From Marmoricola sp. (GTDB taxonomy: Bacteria > Actinomycetota > Actinomycetes > Propionibacteriales > Nocardioidaceae), in contig JAOPYE010000040.1 of assembly GCA_025964775.1 (NCBI GenBank), positions 62,001 through 126,000 on the forward strand: a stretch of DNA of 64,000 bases. Direction: 5' to 3'. The notes beneath the pieces were generated by a model. The model searched no databases. It was given only the letters and a program-made list of their open reading frames with translations, and had not been told where the DNA came from. Within the stretch, counting starts at the first letter, position 1. Each line of letters starts with the position of its first letter. The position numbers and the translations under genes were made by a program. Positions 1-9,861 of this stretch are shown piece after piece.

Positions 1-2
1 CC

Positions 3-497
3 GCAGCACGTCTCAATGAGTCCGCAGCCATGGAATTCGTGGCCGCCTACTGGCAGCGAGATGTGTCCAGTATCGGGGTGCGGTCGACGACCTACAACAC
101 CACAACGCATACCTTCACCTCGCAGAACTCCGTCAATGTGACGTTGCCGTCGGGTTGTACGGCCGCCGCAGGAACCAAGCTGATCACCCTCGCTTGGAAC
201 GAATACACATTTACGAGCCCGAACAGTCCGACGCTCGACACTGTGACGTATTACGCGAACGGCGCGACCTTGGCGAGGGTTCGCTGCTCCGGCGGCAACG
301 TCACATCGTCGACCGCGCTTTCCTCGCGACTCTCCGGAACGCCGTCGGTCTCTTGTGATGGCGGCACCTGCGCGAGCCTGACCTCGCCCCCGAATGTCAT
401 CACCATGAACCTGACCGTGCTCGACACGACCAACGACCAGGCTGGCGCGCATCCATACAACGTTGTGCTGACCGGTGATCGGAGACAATCGTCATGA
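3..497 (+). CDS. Pseudopilin / prepilin-like protein, 5'-truncated by window start
   Basis: Frame is open to the window edge (AARLNESAAMEFVAAYWQRDVSSI...), GspJ/PulJ-like arrangement; overlaps next pilus-type ORF by 4 nt. Confidence 0.6.
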   Translation, partial: AARLNESAAMEFVAAYWQRDVSSIGVRSTTYNTTTHTFTSQNSVNVTLPSGCTAAAGTKLITLAWNEYTFTSPNSPTLDTVTYYANGATLARVRCSGGNVTSSTALSSRLSGTPSVSCDGGTCASLTSPPNVITMNLTVLDTTNDQAGAHPYNVVLTGDRRQSS

Positions 498-2437
498 ACA
501 AACTCAGGAAAGATGAGGGCGCGAGCCTGATCTTGGCGATCCTGATCGTCACGACAATTTCTCTCGTGGTCGTTGCCTTGCTGACCCAGGGTTCGAGCAG
601 TCTGCGTGTCACGCTCGCCGTCCGCAGCGTCGCCGACTCGTCGTACAGCGCAGATGGCGCCGCTCAGATCGCGATCAACAATCTCCGGGCAGGCACGGGC
701 TTCGGTAGCAATCCGAACGAGGCCGGTTTCAACAATGGCAATGACGGCGCGGGTTGTTTCGGCAACTCAGTGGGCTTGGGTAATACCGACAATCTCCCTC
801 TTTCGTCGTCGTTCTACACCCCGTACGGCAGCGGCGGCGGGAACTCGGCTTATGTCCAGTGCACCCCCGAGACCGGTACCGGTGCTCAGGGGTCGCCTGT
901 GATCATCAGCTCTACCAACAAGCCAGGTCAGGCGATCCTCACCCTCGACACGACCAACTCCGACGGCCTCGATTTCGGGCACAGCAGTGAGACGAATACG
1001 GTGCACGGTTCCGTGACATCCGACTCGGGTCTGCAAGTGAAGAACAACTCCAGCCTTAACGTGACCGGGACCGGCGTCTCGATCAACGCCAATAGTGCTA
1101 CCGGCGGATGTCAACAGGCAGTTCAGGTCAACGGCGTCAATACACCCTGCGGAACCACGAGTATCCCGGATCCGAACTACGCGGCGCCGTCGGTCACGCC
1201 TGCGTTCCCCGCGACCCCGACCTGTCCTACCTCCAACAACGGTCCTGAGATCTTCTACCCCGGCGTTTACACGATGACGCCAGACACCGCCGGCGTCGGC
1301 TCGCAAACAATCACGATCACGGTCAGCAGTGGGTCTGCCGGTACTTTCACCCCGACACTCACTGCGCCAACCGGATATCCGGTGGCCACTGCACAGGCGT
1401 GGAACGTTACGCCGGCGGCCATGCAGACCAGCCTGCGGAACTCGTGGGGCATCCCCGTCACGGTCACCGGGACACAGACGACGGCCACCGTCGCCGGAAG
1501 TTACGCGATCACTTTCCCCGGCGTTTTGGGCACGACACCTGCCCTGACGGTAGCGGGAGTCGGGCTCGGAGTCGGGAAGACGGTGACGCGATCGACGACC
1601 ACTGCCGGGAAGGCATCGTGCGCCCCCACGACTGTCGGTTGGTATTACTTCGCGCCACAGGACTCAGTAACCACCGGCGTCTACTACTTCAACTGGTCGG
1701 GCAGTTGGGGTCTGTCCGGCACTGCGGTCGGCGGGACCCTCGCGACGAACAAACTTGGCACCACGGCTGGCGGGTCAACGATCGCGCCTGCGGGCAACGC
1801 TCTCGCGCCCACGCAGCCGGGAGCCTGCGTCAATCCGATCAAGGACCCCAACGCCGTCGGCGACGAGTTCGTTTTCGGCGGGACGGCCCAACTGCATCCG
1901 AGTAGCACGTCGCTGAAGGAGTTCTGCGCCACCTACAACGGCACCACGTCGATTCCGACGGTGGTCTACGGACTCAAGAGTTCAGTAGGAACTGCACCGG
2001 CTCCGGTGGTTCCGGCGCAGAGCACATGTGTGGTCAACAGCGGTTGTGCGATGATCACCATCAGCAATGGTGACCATGCGGTTATCTATTTCGAGGGCTT
2101 CGTGTACGCGCCACGTGCCTACATCACCCTCGACGTCAACAACGCCACCCAGCCATTCTTCAACTTCGGACTCATCACAAACACGCTGCACCTTGGACAG
2201 ACCGGCAGTGGATGCGGCACGTGCGCGTACATCAATCTGCCCGACAATTCGTTGGGTTACGGACAGGTGAGCACCATTGTTGATCTCACCGTGTATCTCT
2301 GCCCGGGGGCGGCCAGTTGCACCCCCGCTTCAGGTGCGGTCGCCCTCAAGGCACGCGTCCAACTGTACGACAGCACGGGCACACCGGTCGCAGGTCAGCG
2401 AGGGGTAAACATCCTCAGCTGGAGTGAGCAGAGGTGA
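494..2437 (+). CDS. PilX-like hypothetical protein with N-terminal TM helix and large extracellular part
   Basis: 647 aa; N-term DEGASLILAILIVTTISLVVVALLTQG; ATGA overlap with upstream gene and GTGA-type overlap with prepilin peptidase. Confidence 0.65.
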   Translation: MNKLRKDEGASLILAILIVTTISLVVVALLTQGSSSLRVTLAVRSVADSSYSADGAAQIAINNLRAGTGFGSNPNEAGFNNGNDGAGCFGNSVGLGNTDNLPLSSSFYTPYGSGGGNSAYVQCTPETGTGAQGSPVIISSTNKPGQAILTLDTTNSDGLDFGHSSETNTVHGSVTSDSGLQVKNNSSLNVTGTGVSINANSATGGCQQAVQVNGVNTPCGTTSIPDPNYAAPSVTPAFPATPTCPTSNNGPEIFYPGVYTMTPDTAGVGSQTITITVSSGSAGTFTPTLTAPTGYPVATAQAWNVTPAAMQTSLRNSWGIPVTVTGTQTTATVAGSYAITFPGVLGTTPALTVAGVGLGVGKTVTRSTTTAGKASCAPTTVGWYYFAPQDSVTTGVYYFNWSGSWGLSGTAVGGTLATNKLGTTAGGSTIAPAGNALAPTQPGACVNPIKDPNAVGDEFVFGGTAQLHPSSTSLKEFCATYNGTTSIPTVVYGLKSSVGTAPAPVVPAQSTCVVNSGCAMITISNGDHAVIYFEGFVYAPRAYITLDVNNATQPFFNFGLITNTLHLGQTGSGCGTCAYINLPDNSLGYGQVSTIVDLTVYLCPGAASCTPASGAVALKARVQLYDSTGTPVAGQRGVNILSWSEQR

Positions 2438-3213
2438 TCCCCGTCGCCGTCTCGGCGACGCTCATCGGAGTCCTCGGCCTCGCCATCGGTTCCTTCCTGA
2501 ACGTGGTCGCCTACCGCGTCCCACGCAACGAGTCGATCGTCAGCCCGCCGTCACACTGCCCGTCCTGCGACGCCCCGATCCGCAACCGGCACAACCTCCC
2601 GGTCTTCGGCTGGCTGGTCCTGCGGGGCAAGTGCTTCGACTGCCAGGCGCCGATCAGCGCCCGCTACCCGCTCGTCGAAGCCGGCACCGGGATCGCCTTC
2701 GCGGCGACCGCAGTCAGATTCGGAGACCACCCACGATTGCTCCCGGCGTACCTGGTCTTCGTGGCGGTCGGGATCGCGCTGGCCCTGATCGACCTGGACG
2801 TCCGCCGGCTCCCCGATGTGATCGTGCTGCCGTCGTACGTGGTCCTCGGCGGCCTGCTGGCGATCGGTGGAGACGCCCACGCCCTGCTCCGCGCGGCCAT
2901 GGGCGGAGGCGCCCTGTTCGCGTTCTACCTGCTCATCGCGGTGGCAGCACGCGGGAGCATGGGCTTCGGCGACGTGAAGCTGGCCGGCGTCGTCGGCGGG
3001 ATGCTCGGCTACCTCTCGTGGGGAGCCTTGCTGACCGGAGCCTTCCTGGCTTTCGGCCTCGGCGCGATCATCGGCGTCATCCTGATCCTGGCGACCAAGG
3101 CCGGCCGGAAGACTGCTGTACCGTTCGGTCCGTTCATGATCGCCGGCGCCTGGATCTCGATCCTCGGCGCCAGCGGAATCGGTGAGGCGTACCTCAGGTC
3201 GCTCGGGGCCTGA
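2434..3213 (+). CDS. Prepilin peptidase, A24 family (with N-methylation domain)
   Basis: GSFLNVVAYRVPR, paired CxxC motifs (CPSCDAPIRNRHNLPVFGWLVLRGKCFDCQAPI), GFGDVKLAG. Confidence 0.95.
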   Translation: MIPVAVSATLIGVLGLAIGSFLNVVAYRVPRNESIVSPPSHCPSCDAPIRNRHNLPVFGWLVLRGKCFDCQAPISARYPLVEAGTGIAFAATAVRFGDHPRLLPAYLVFVAVGIALALIDLDVRRLPDVIVLPSYVVLGGLLAIGGDAHALLRAAMGGGALFAFYLLIAVAARGSMGFGDVKLAGVVGGMLGYLSWGALLTGAFLAFGLGAIIGVILILATKAGRKTAVPFGPFMIAGAWISILGASGIGEAYLRSLGA

Positions 3214-3228
3214 GGGAGCCGCGACCGA

Positions 3229-3414
3229 TCAGCGGGTTTCGAAGCAGACGACGCAGGAGTGCGGGTCGTGCTGGATGTTCGCACTGTGCAGGCGCTCGCA
3301 GTGCCCGAGCAGATTGGTCAGGGCCTTGACCGATCGGTTGAGAGCGGCCGGCGTGACCGACTGAGATTCGGTGGACGAGAAGTCGATTTCGGTGACGGTG
3401 GCTACGGCGTTCAT
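3229..3414 (-). CDS. Small hypothetical protein (61 aa)
   Basis: ATG at 3414; MNAVATVTEIDFSSTESQSVTPAALNRSVKALTNLLGHCERLHSANIQHDPHSCVVCFETR. Confidence 0.5.
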   Translation of the reverse strand: MNAVATVTEIDFSSTESQSVTPAALNRSVKALTNLLGHCERLHSANIQHDPHSCVVCFETR

Positions 3415-3580
3415 GGGGTCCCTCCCGTTGAAATTCCGCTGGGGCCTCGCCTTCCCCTGGCTCGGCCTAGACCAGAATGACATAAAACGGACAAAAAGGA
3501 TAGATCATCTCAGGTCTGTCCCCAGGCGGACGAAAGCGGCGGACCCCCGTAGGTAGCCGCCGCTTTCGAGTCGTGGTGCC

Positions 3581-4345
3581 TCAGCGCCTGGGCGACGGGT
3601 TCTGGGTCGGGTGAGCCGGGTGCGTCGGCGTCGGCGTCGGGTGAGCCGGGTGCGTCGGCGTCGGCGTCTGGGTCGGCTTGGCCGGGTGTGTCGGGTGCAC
3701 CGGCTGGGTCGGCGTGGCGCTCGGGTGCGTGCCGGGAGCGCCGAGCAGCGCGGTGCAGTACGCCGCAACGTTGGGCCTGCCGCCGGCAACCGTGGCCAAC
3801 GCGGTGAACGCTGGGCTGTCCAGGGCCATGCCGTTGGTGCCACCCGCTCCGGCCCGGAATGCCCTGCACAGGCCCCGGAAGGACGGCGTCGGGGCAGCTG
3901 ACGGGTGCTCGGTGGCACCGTTCGTCGGGTGCGCCGGATCGGTCGGGTGGGTGGTGAGCATGCCCGGAGCGTCGGAGGAGTGCCGTGCACCGGTCGCGGA
4001 CCGGTGGTCGCCGCCGAAAGGCAGGTGCCCGGTCGAGGCGGCAAGTGCTACGCCGCCCGTGCTCAGCGCGATAGCGGTTGCGCCGGCCACGACGAACCTG
4101 CCCGCCGCGAATCGCCTGCGCGTGTGCTGGAACACGGTCGCGCGGGTTGGCACCGGGACTGCACCGAGGCGAGCCTGACGGAACATCGCGACCTGAGTAC
4201 TTTCGCGGCTGAGTTCGGATGCACTGGCCGGTGCCACCGCAGCGGCGAGGACCTGGTCGACGCTTGCCGCCCCTGAACTTCCCGTCTGATCGAGGGCCTG
4301 TGCGGCCGATCTACGGGTAATCCGGGCAATTCGTCGTGTAGTCAT
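3581..4345 (-). CDS. Membrane-anchored hypothetical protein with His-Pro-Thr repeat tail; sigma-factor partner
   Basis: TM segment FVVAGATAIALSTGGVALAAS, C-terminal HPTHPAKPTQTPTPTHPAHPTPTPTHPAHP; overlaps sigma factor stop by 4 nt. Confidence 0.75.
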   Translation of the reverse strand: MTTRRIARITRRSAAQALDQTGSSGAASVDQVLAAAVAPASASELSRESTQVAMFRQARLGAVPVPTRATVFQHTRRRFAAGRFVVAGATAIALSTGGVALAASTGHLPFGGDHRSATGARHSSDAPGMLTTHPTDPAHPTNGATEHPSAAPTPSFRGLCRAFRAGAGGTNGMALDSPAFTALATVAGGRPNVAAYCTALLGAPGTHPSATPTQPVHPTHPAKPTQTPTPTHPAHPTPTPTHPAHPTQNPSPRR

Positions 4346-4953
4346 CTCAACTCCTCAGCGTTCGGGGGTACCGAAGTGTCACTCCCAGACTCGGCCGGCT
4401 GCTCCGCCAACTGGGTGGCCAGCGCGCGAAGGCCCCGGTAAGCGGCGGTGCGCACGGCCCCGGACGTCCGGCCGACAATCCGGGCCACCGTCTTGGCATC
4501 GAGCCCCATCACGGCCCGCAGCAGCACCGCCTCGGCCTGCTCGGCAGGGAGCGCCGAGATCAGCCGAAGGGCAGCGTCGGTGCCCAGGAGGCCCTCGATC
4601 GTCGCCTCGATGTCATCGGGGGCGACCCGCTCTGGCAGGTCCTCCGGCGCAAAACTGGCGAGTGGTCGCCGCCCCTGCGCCCGCAGGTGGTCAAGTGCCC
4701 GGTTTCGACCGATCGTGGTGATCCAGCCGCGAAAACCGTCCGCATCCCCGGAGAACCGATCCAGGTCCCGGAAAGCCTGGGCCCACGTGTCGGAGGCGAC
4801 GTCCTCGGCATCGTTGCGGCCGACCAGCGCACTCAGATAGCGCTCCAGTCGGGGATGGACCGCTCGGTAGACGATCCGGAACGCCTCGTCGTCGCCTGCG
4901 AGCATGCGCTGCACCGCATCGTCATCCGAGTCTGCTGAGCTGGCCACAGGCAC
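4342..4953 (-). CDS. RNA polymerase sigma factor, sigma-70 family (ECF)
   Basis: Region 2 (FRIVYRAVHPRLERYLSALVGRNDAEDVASDTWAQAFRDLDRF..GFRGWITTIGRNRALDHLR) and region 4 (LPAEQAEAVLLRAVMGLDAKTVARIVGRTSGAVRTAAYRGL). Confidence 0.92.
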   Translation of the reverse strand: MPVASSADSDDDAVQRMLAGDDEAFRIVYRAVHPRLERYLSALVGRNDAEDVASDTWAQAFRDLDRFSGDADGFRGWITTIGRNRALDHLRAQGRRPLASFAPEDLPERVAPDDIEATIEGLLGTDAALRLISALPAEQAEAVLLRAVMGLDAKTVARIVGRTSGAVRTAAYRGLRALATQLAEQPAESGSDTSVPPNAEELR

Positions 4954-5006
4954 GTTCTACGGTATTGCGCCCAGCGTCGCGCACCAAACCGTTCGTGAAA
5001 CTGGAA

Positions 5007-5032
5007 CGCCCCGCGATCAAGATCGCGGGGCG
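5007..5032. terminator. Perfect 12-bp inverted repeat, terminator-like
   Basis: CGCCCCGCGATC-AA-GATCGCGGGGCG; U-rich flank only in minus-strand orientation. Confidence 0.5.
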
Positions 5033-5241
5033 CTCGTGGTCGGGTCTCGGGTCCCGACGAGGACGACTATGGCACCCGGAACGGCCCGATGCGAAGGCCT
5101 CTGCGGGAAGTACCGTATTAGGTCTAGGCATTTGAAAAGACGCTGTGACATTTCAGGGACCGAAGACGCTGAAGACCTCCGCCTTGTGCTCCCGGGCTCA
5201 GACCGCTCTCAGGAAACGCACAGAACGACTACTCTGAGCGA

Positions 5242-5994
5242 GTGTTGCTCACCCTCCCGTTGGCCCGCAAGTGCGTCGTCGGGCTGCTCTGCCTGGGCGG
5301 CCTGGGCTACGCGGACTGGATCCTGCAGTTCTTCCTGCCGATCTCGACGAGCCCGGTGACCAGCTACGTCAGTGAGCTCTCGGCCGATGGCCAGCCGTTT
5401 GCGGACGTCTTCCGCAACACCGACATGATCAGCGGCGCGTTCATCATGCTGGGCGCCGTCGGGGCCTGGCTGCTGGTCCGGCGCTGGTCACCGGTCTGGA
5501 TCGCGCTCTTCCTGCTCGGCGTGTCCAACGTCCTCGAGGCGACCACGCCGATGCACTGCGTGATCACCTTCGCAGCGAACTGCACCCCGCCGGAGCCTGG
5601 GTCGTTGTTCGCGACGGTGGTCAACCCGCACGCCTGGGTCAGCGTCCTGCAGACGGTCTCGTGCTTCTCGCTCATCGTGTTCGGCACCGTGGCACTGCGT
5701 CGGGCCCAGGCGAGCCCGATTCGCTGGCGGCTGCTGACTGCGATCGGGATGCTGGCCCTGTTGATCAGTCTCATCGAGGGCCTGTTCACCGTCGAGCTCC
5801 TGGTGCACTCCAGAGACAGCGTTCTGGGCATGATCCAGCGCACCGAAGTCACGTTCACCGCGCTATGGCTGGCCCTGGCACCCGGATCACTCCTGCTGCT
5901 CGGCCTGGGTCGCTCCACGGGTCGGCTCGCCGACGGGCAGCGCGGCTACCGCGGTTCGCCGGCCCGCCGTACGTCAGCGGCACGCGCCCGCTGA
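5242..5994 (+). CDS. DUF998-family membrane protein
   Basis: Multi-TM protein; SYVSELSADGQPFADVFRNTDMISGAF, MHCVITFAANC typical of DUF998. Confidence 0.8.
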   Translation: MLLTLPLARKCVVGLLCLGGLGYADWILQFFLPISTSPVTSYVSELSADGQPFADVFRNTDMISGAFIMLGAVGAWLLVRRWSPVWIALFLLGVSNVLEATTPMHCVITFAANCTPPEPGSLFATVVNPHAWVSVLQTVSCFSLIVFGTVALRRAQASPIRWRLLTAIGMLALLISLIEGLFTVELLVHSRDSVLGMIQRTEVTFTALWLALAPGSLLLLGLGRSTGRLADGQRGYRGSPARRTSAARAR

Positions 5995-6112
5995 ACAGCG
6001 GGTTTCCGTTCAGAGAATTTGGGGCTCACGCTCCGTTCCTCCACAATGGGAGGTCACCTAGTGGATCGCGGGACTCGCCCGTCGAGTCTGTGAAACCTGT
6101 GGGGGTCGCATC

Positions 6113-7321
6113 GTGTCGGAGGCAGAAGCGCGCCATCGTGGCCGTACGCCGAAAGCACGACGCCTCCTGAAGCGGATCGCCATCGGCTTCGGTGTGTTCC
6201 TGATGGTCATCTCGCTGGTGCTCTTCGGCGCCTACCGGTACCTCCAGGGCAACATCACCAGCATCGACATGACCCACCTGGGCAAGCGCCCGGCGCCGGT
6301 CATCGTCGCGGGTCCGACCCAGCCGATCAACATCCTGGTGATGGGTTCCGACACCCGCGCCGGAGCGAACGGCAAGGGCATCGGTGGCAGTACGCCGGGC
6401 CTCTCGGACACCACGATCATCCTGCACCTCTCGGCGAACCGTAAGTTCGCCTACGGCGTCAGCCTCCCGCGCGACGCGATGGTCGAGCGGCCTTCGTGTG
6501 AGTACAAGAACGGCAGCGGCGTCGACCCCGGCGGGCTCACCCAGTTCAATGCGGCGTACGCGATCGGCGGGCCGCTGTGCACGGTCAAGACCGTGGAGCA
6601 CCTGACCGGGATCCGGATCAACCACTTCGTGGTCGTCGACTTCGTCGGGTTCCGCTCGATGGTCGACGCCATCGGCGGCGTCACGATCTGCGTGCCGACC
6701 AAGGTCAACGACGACGTCGGCCACATCACGCTGCCCGCCGGCACCTACAACGTCACCGGCCAGCAGGCGCTCGACTACGTCCGCGTGCGCCACGACATCG
6801 GCGCGCCCACCGGTGACATCGGCCGGATGAAACGCCAGCAGTCGTTCATCTCCGCGATGATCAAGAAGGTCGTCTCGGCGGGCACGTTGGCCAACCCGAT
6901 CCACCTGTTCAACTTCCTGAACGCGGCGACCAAATCGCTGACCACCGACACCCAGTTCGCCAACCTCAAGGCGCTCGCCAGCCTCGGCGACTCGCTCAAG
7001 AACATCGGCCTGGACAACGTCCAGTTCATCACCGTGCCGTGGCAGCCCTACCCGCCCGACGTGAACCGGGTCGAGTGGGCGCCGAACGCGACCCGCCTGT
7101 GGTACCTGATCAAGAACGACCGACAGCTCGGCTCGCAGTTCAACGGAGATGCCGTCAGCCCCGGTTCCGGCAAGACCCCGACCAGTACGCCGACCGGCAC
7201 GCCGACCGGGACCCCGACGGGAACCGCGACCCCGGGCAGCCCGAGCACCCCGTCCGGGACCTCGACCGCGTCGGCGGCCCAGAAGAAGGCCGACGCGCAG
7301 GCAGCAGGCCTGTGCACCTGA
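6113..7321 (+). CDS. LCP family protein (LytR-CpsA-Psr)
   Basis: NILVMGSDTRAG, SDTTIILHLSANRKFAYGVSLPRDAMV, GGVTICVPTKVNDD, LDYVRVRHDIGAPTGDIGRMKRQQ; Pro/Thr/Gly-rich tail. Confidence 0.93.
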   Translation: MSEAEARHRGRTPKARRLLKRIAIGFGVFLMVISLVLFGAYRYLQGNITSIDMTHLGKRPAPVIVAGPTQPINILVMGSDTRAGANGKGIGGSTPGLSDTTIILHLSANRKFAYGVSLPRDAMVERPSCEYKNGSGVDPGGLTQFNAAYAIGGPLCTVKTVEHLTGIRINHFVVVDFVGFRSMVDAIGGVTICVPTKVNDDVGHITLPAGTYNVTGQQALDYVRVRHDIGAPTGDIGRMKRQQSFISAMIKKVVSAGTLANPIHLFNFLNAATKSLTTDTQFANLKALASLGDSLKNIGLDNVQFITVPWQPYPPDVNRVEWAPNATRLWYLIKNDRQLGSQFNGDAVSPGSGKTPTSTPTGTPTGTPTGTATPGSPSTPSGTSTASAAQKKADAQAAGLCT

Positions 7322-7344
7322 CCTGATCGGTCGGTCCGCATTCC

Positions 7345-7365
7345 GGGAAGGCCGCGTTCCCTTTT
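7345..7365 (+). terminator. Putative Rho-independent terminator after LCP gene
   Basis: GGGAA-GGCCGCG-TTCCC followed by TTTT. Confidence 0.35.
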
Positions 7366-7389
7366 CTGGACCTCCTCGTTGGTGCACAC

Positions 7390-8877
7390 ATGGAACATGT
7401 GTCACGCCGGACCGTCCTGGGGTCTGCCGCTGCTCTCGGAGCCCTCACCGCCCTCGGCTCGCTGGAGGCCGAGTGGAACGCCGCTGACGCAGCCACGCTG
7501 CACGGGCATCTGCCCCGACATGTCGACGTCGTGGTCGTGGGCGGCGGCATCTCCGGGCTGGTCGCGGCGCGCAAGGTGCTGGCCAAGGGCCACTCGGTCC
7601 TGGTCCTGGAGGCCCGTCACCGGGTCGGCGGGCGGATCCTGAACCACCGGCTCACCGAAGGCGGCACCATCGAGTCCGGCGGCGCGTTCGTGGGCCCGAC
7701 GCAGGACCACATCAAGGCCCTGGCAGCCGAGCTGGGCGTCAAGACGTTCAAGGAGTACACGACCGGCAAGAGCGTCTACATGAGCAAGCAGCTCGGCAAG
7801 ATGACCTACGACGGCACCGTCCCGCCCGACCCGACGATCCTGCTCGACGCGGCGCTGCTCCAGTCCAGGATCGACCAGATGGCCGCGGAGCTCGACGTCG
7901 CCGCACCCTGGGCTCACCCCCAGGCCAGGCTCTGGGACTCGATGACCCTGGGCGACTGGCTGCGCCAGAACACCCTGAACAAGGACGTCATCGACGTGCT
8001 CCAGTGCTGGACCGAGCCCGGTTTCGGAGCCGACGTCGACGAACTCTCGTTCCTCTTCGTGCTCTGGTACGTCGCGTGCTCGGGCAACGAGAGCAACAAG
8101 GGCACCTTCGAGCGGAACTCCGACACCGCCGACGGCGCCCAGGACTCGCGCTTCGTCGGAGGTTCCCAGCTGGTGCCGTTGCGGATGGCCCAGCTGCTGG
8201 GCAATCGCGTCGCACTCAACGCCGCCGTCACCCGGATCGATCAGCGCCGTGGAGCCGTCAAGGTGGTCAGCGCGCGAGGCACGGTGAGGGCGAAGCGCGT
8301 CATCGTCGCGTGTCCTCCGCCCCTGGTCAGGGAGATCGAATTCCTCCCCGCGATGCCGGCTCGGCGTCGCCGGCTGATCGCGCACATGACCATGGGCAAG
8401 CTGATGAAGTGCGACGCCGTCTACCGCACCCCGTTCTGGCGAGCCGAGGGGATGAACGGATTTGGCATCGCGTTCACCGGGGCCGCGCGCGCCGTGTTCG
8501 ACAACAGCCCGGCCGACGGCAGCGTCGGTGTTCTGCTCGCGTTCGTCGGCGGCCAGACGTGGCGGACCTACGGCAACCAGTTGCACGCGGATCGAAAGGC
8601 GGCCGTCCTCAAGGGCTTCGCAGACATGTTCGGCGACGAGGCGCTGCACCCGATCGACTACGTCGAGCACGACTGGACCCGGGAGAAGTGGACCAGGGGT
8701 GCACCCGTCGCGATCATGAAGCCGGGGACGTTGACGTCGTACGGGCCCTCGATCCGGACGCCGCACGGGCGCATCCACTGGGCCGGTACCGAGACGTCGA
8801 CGTACTGGACCGGATACATGGACGGGGCGGTGCGGTCGGGGGAGCGTGCAGCCGCGGAGGTCAACCAACACCTCTGA
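7390..8877 (+). CDS. Flavin monoamine oxidase family protein with Tat-like signal
   Basis: SRRTVLGSAAALGALTALG; VVVVGGGISGLVAARKVLAKGHSVLVLEARHRVGGRI; C-term HWAGTETSTYWTGYMDGAVRSGERAA. Confidence 0.92.
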   Translation: MEHVSRRTVLGSAAALGALTALGSLEAEWNAADAATLHGHLPRHVDVVVVGGGISGLVAARKVLAKGHSVLVLEARHRVGGRILNHRLTEGGTIESGGAFVGPTQDHIKALAAELGVKTFKEYTTGKSVYMSKQLGKMTYDGTVPPDPTILLDAALLQSRIDQMAAELDVAAPWAHPQARLWDSMTLGDWLRQNTLNKDVIDVLQCWTEPGFGADVDELSFLFVLWYVACSGNESNKGTFERNSDTADGAQDSRFVGGSQLVPLRMAQLLGNRVALNAAVTRIDQRRGAVKVVSARGTVRAKRVIVACPPPLVREIEFLPAMPARRRRLIAHMTMGKLMKCDAVYRTPFWRAEGMNGFGIAFTGAARAVFDNSPADGSVGVLLAFVGGQTWRTYGNQLHADRKAAVLKGFADMFGDEALHPIDYVEHDWTREKWTRGAPVAIMKPGTLTSYGPSIRTPHGRIHWAGTETSTYWTGYMDGAVRSGERAAAEVNQHL

Positions 8878-8922
8878 GGTGGGTACGGCGAGTTGTGCGT
8901 TACCCGTTCGTTATGCAAGATG

Positions 8923-9861
8923 GACAGCGTGAGGGTAGTCGTAACGGGAGGGACCGGAGTTATCGGGCGCGCCGCGGTGCGGAGCCTGGTCGACGCCGGA
9001 CACTCCGTCGACGTCCTGGCACGCTCGGCGGCGAACGTCGAGATCATCACCGCGCTGGGCGCGCGCCCGCAGGCCGCCGACCTGTTCGAGGCCGACACGC
9101 TCGTCCGGATGTACGACGGCGCTGACGTCGCGATCAACCTGGCCACTGACATCCCGGTCGGGTACGCGGCCGGCTGGCCGAACTCGTGGCGTCGCAACGA
9201 CGACCTGCACACCCGTGCTGTGGCCAACGTGACCGCTGCTGCGCGAACGGCCGGGGTGCACCGGATCATCCAGGAGAGCGCCAGCTTCATCTACGCCGAC
9301 GCGGGCGATACCTGGATCACCGAGCAGAGCCCCCTCGAGATCACCCCGGCCACCGAACCGGTCGCCGTGGGGGAGTCGCACGTCCAGGAGTACGCCGGCG
9401 CCAAACAACAATTCGCTGGCCGTGTCGGTGTGCTACTCCGCTTCGGCTCGATCATCGGGGACGACCCGCGCACCCGTTTCTGGTTGCGCGCCGCTGCCAA
9501 CGGTCGGCCGGTGGGACTCGGTCGACCGCACGAGTGGGCGCACCTGGTCCACGCCGACGACCTGGGCCCCGCGGTCCTGGCCGCGCTGCACGCGCCCAGC
9601 GGTGTCTTCAACGTCGGGGCTGCGCCGGTGCTGCGCTCCGAGTTGGTCGAGGGGATCGCCAAGGCCGCGGGTGCCGATTCCGGCGCCTTCCTCGGTCCCG
9701 TCCTGCGCCGCCTCGCCGGCGGGCGCGTCGAGCCGCTGGCCCGGTCACTGCGGGTCTCCTCGGACCACTTCGCCGCACAGACCGGGTGGTTGCCGACGCA
9801 CTCCACCTTCGACGCGGCCTGGTTCGACCCGGCGTTGCGGGTGACCCGGGCCGGACGATGA
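8923..9861 (+). CDS. NAD-dependent epimerase/dehydratase family protein
   Basis: MDSVRVVVTGGTGVIGRAAVRSLVDAGHSVDVLAR; exact start uncertain (upstream GTG also in frame). Confidence 0.85.
   Translation, partial: DSVRVVVTGGTGVIGRAAVRSLVDAGHSVDVLARSAANVEIITALGARPQAADLFEADTLVRMYDGADVAINLATDIPVGYAAGWPNSWRRNDDLHTRAVANVTAAARTAGVHRIIQESASFIYADAGDTWITEQSPLEITPATEPVAVGESHVQEYAGAKQQFAGRVGVLLRFGSIIGDDPRTRFWLRAAANGRPVGLGRPHEWAHLVHADDLGPAVLAALHAPSGVFNVGAAPVLRSELVEGIAKAAGADSGAFLGPVLRRLAGGRVEPLARSLRVSSDHFAAQTGWLPTHSTFDAAWFDPALRVTRAGR

Noticed and set aside
3606-3680. CRISPR-like tandem repeat
   Set aside because: Direct in-frame repeats without spacers, part of the His-Pro-Thr coding tail.
7176-7270. Tandem repeat in LCP gene as separate element
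   Set aside because: Short TPTGTPTGTPTG coding linker, common in LCP proteins.
6026-7405. 459-aa minus-strand ORF opposite the LCP gene
   Set aside because: Arg/Gly/Asp-rich high-GC shadow ORF; the plus-strand LCP motifs are clear.
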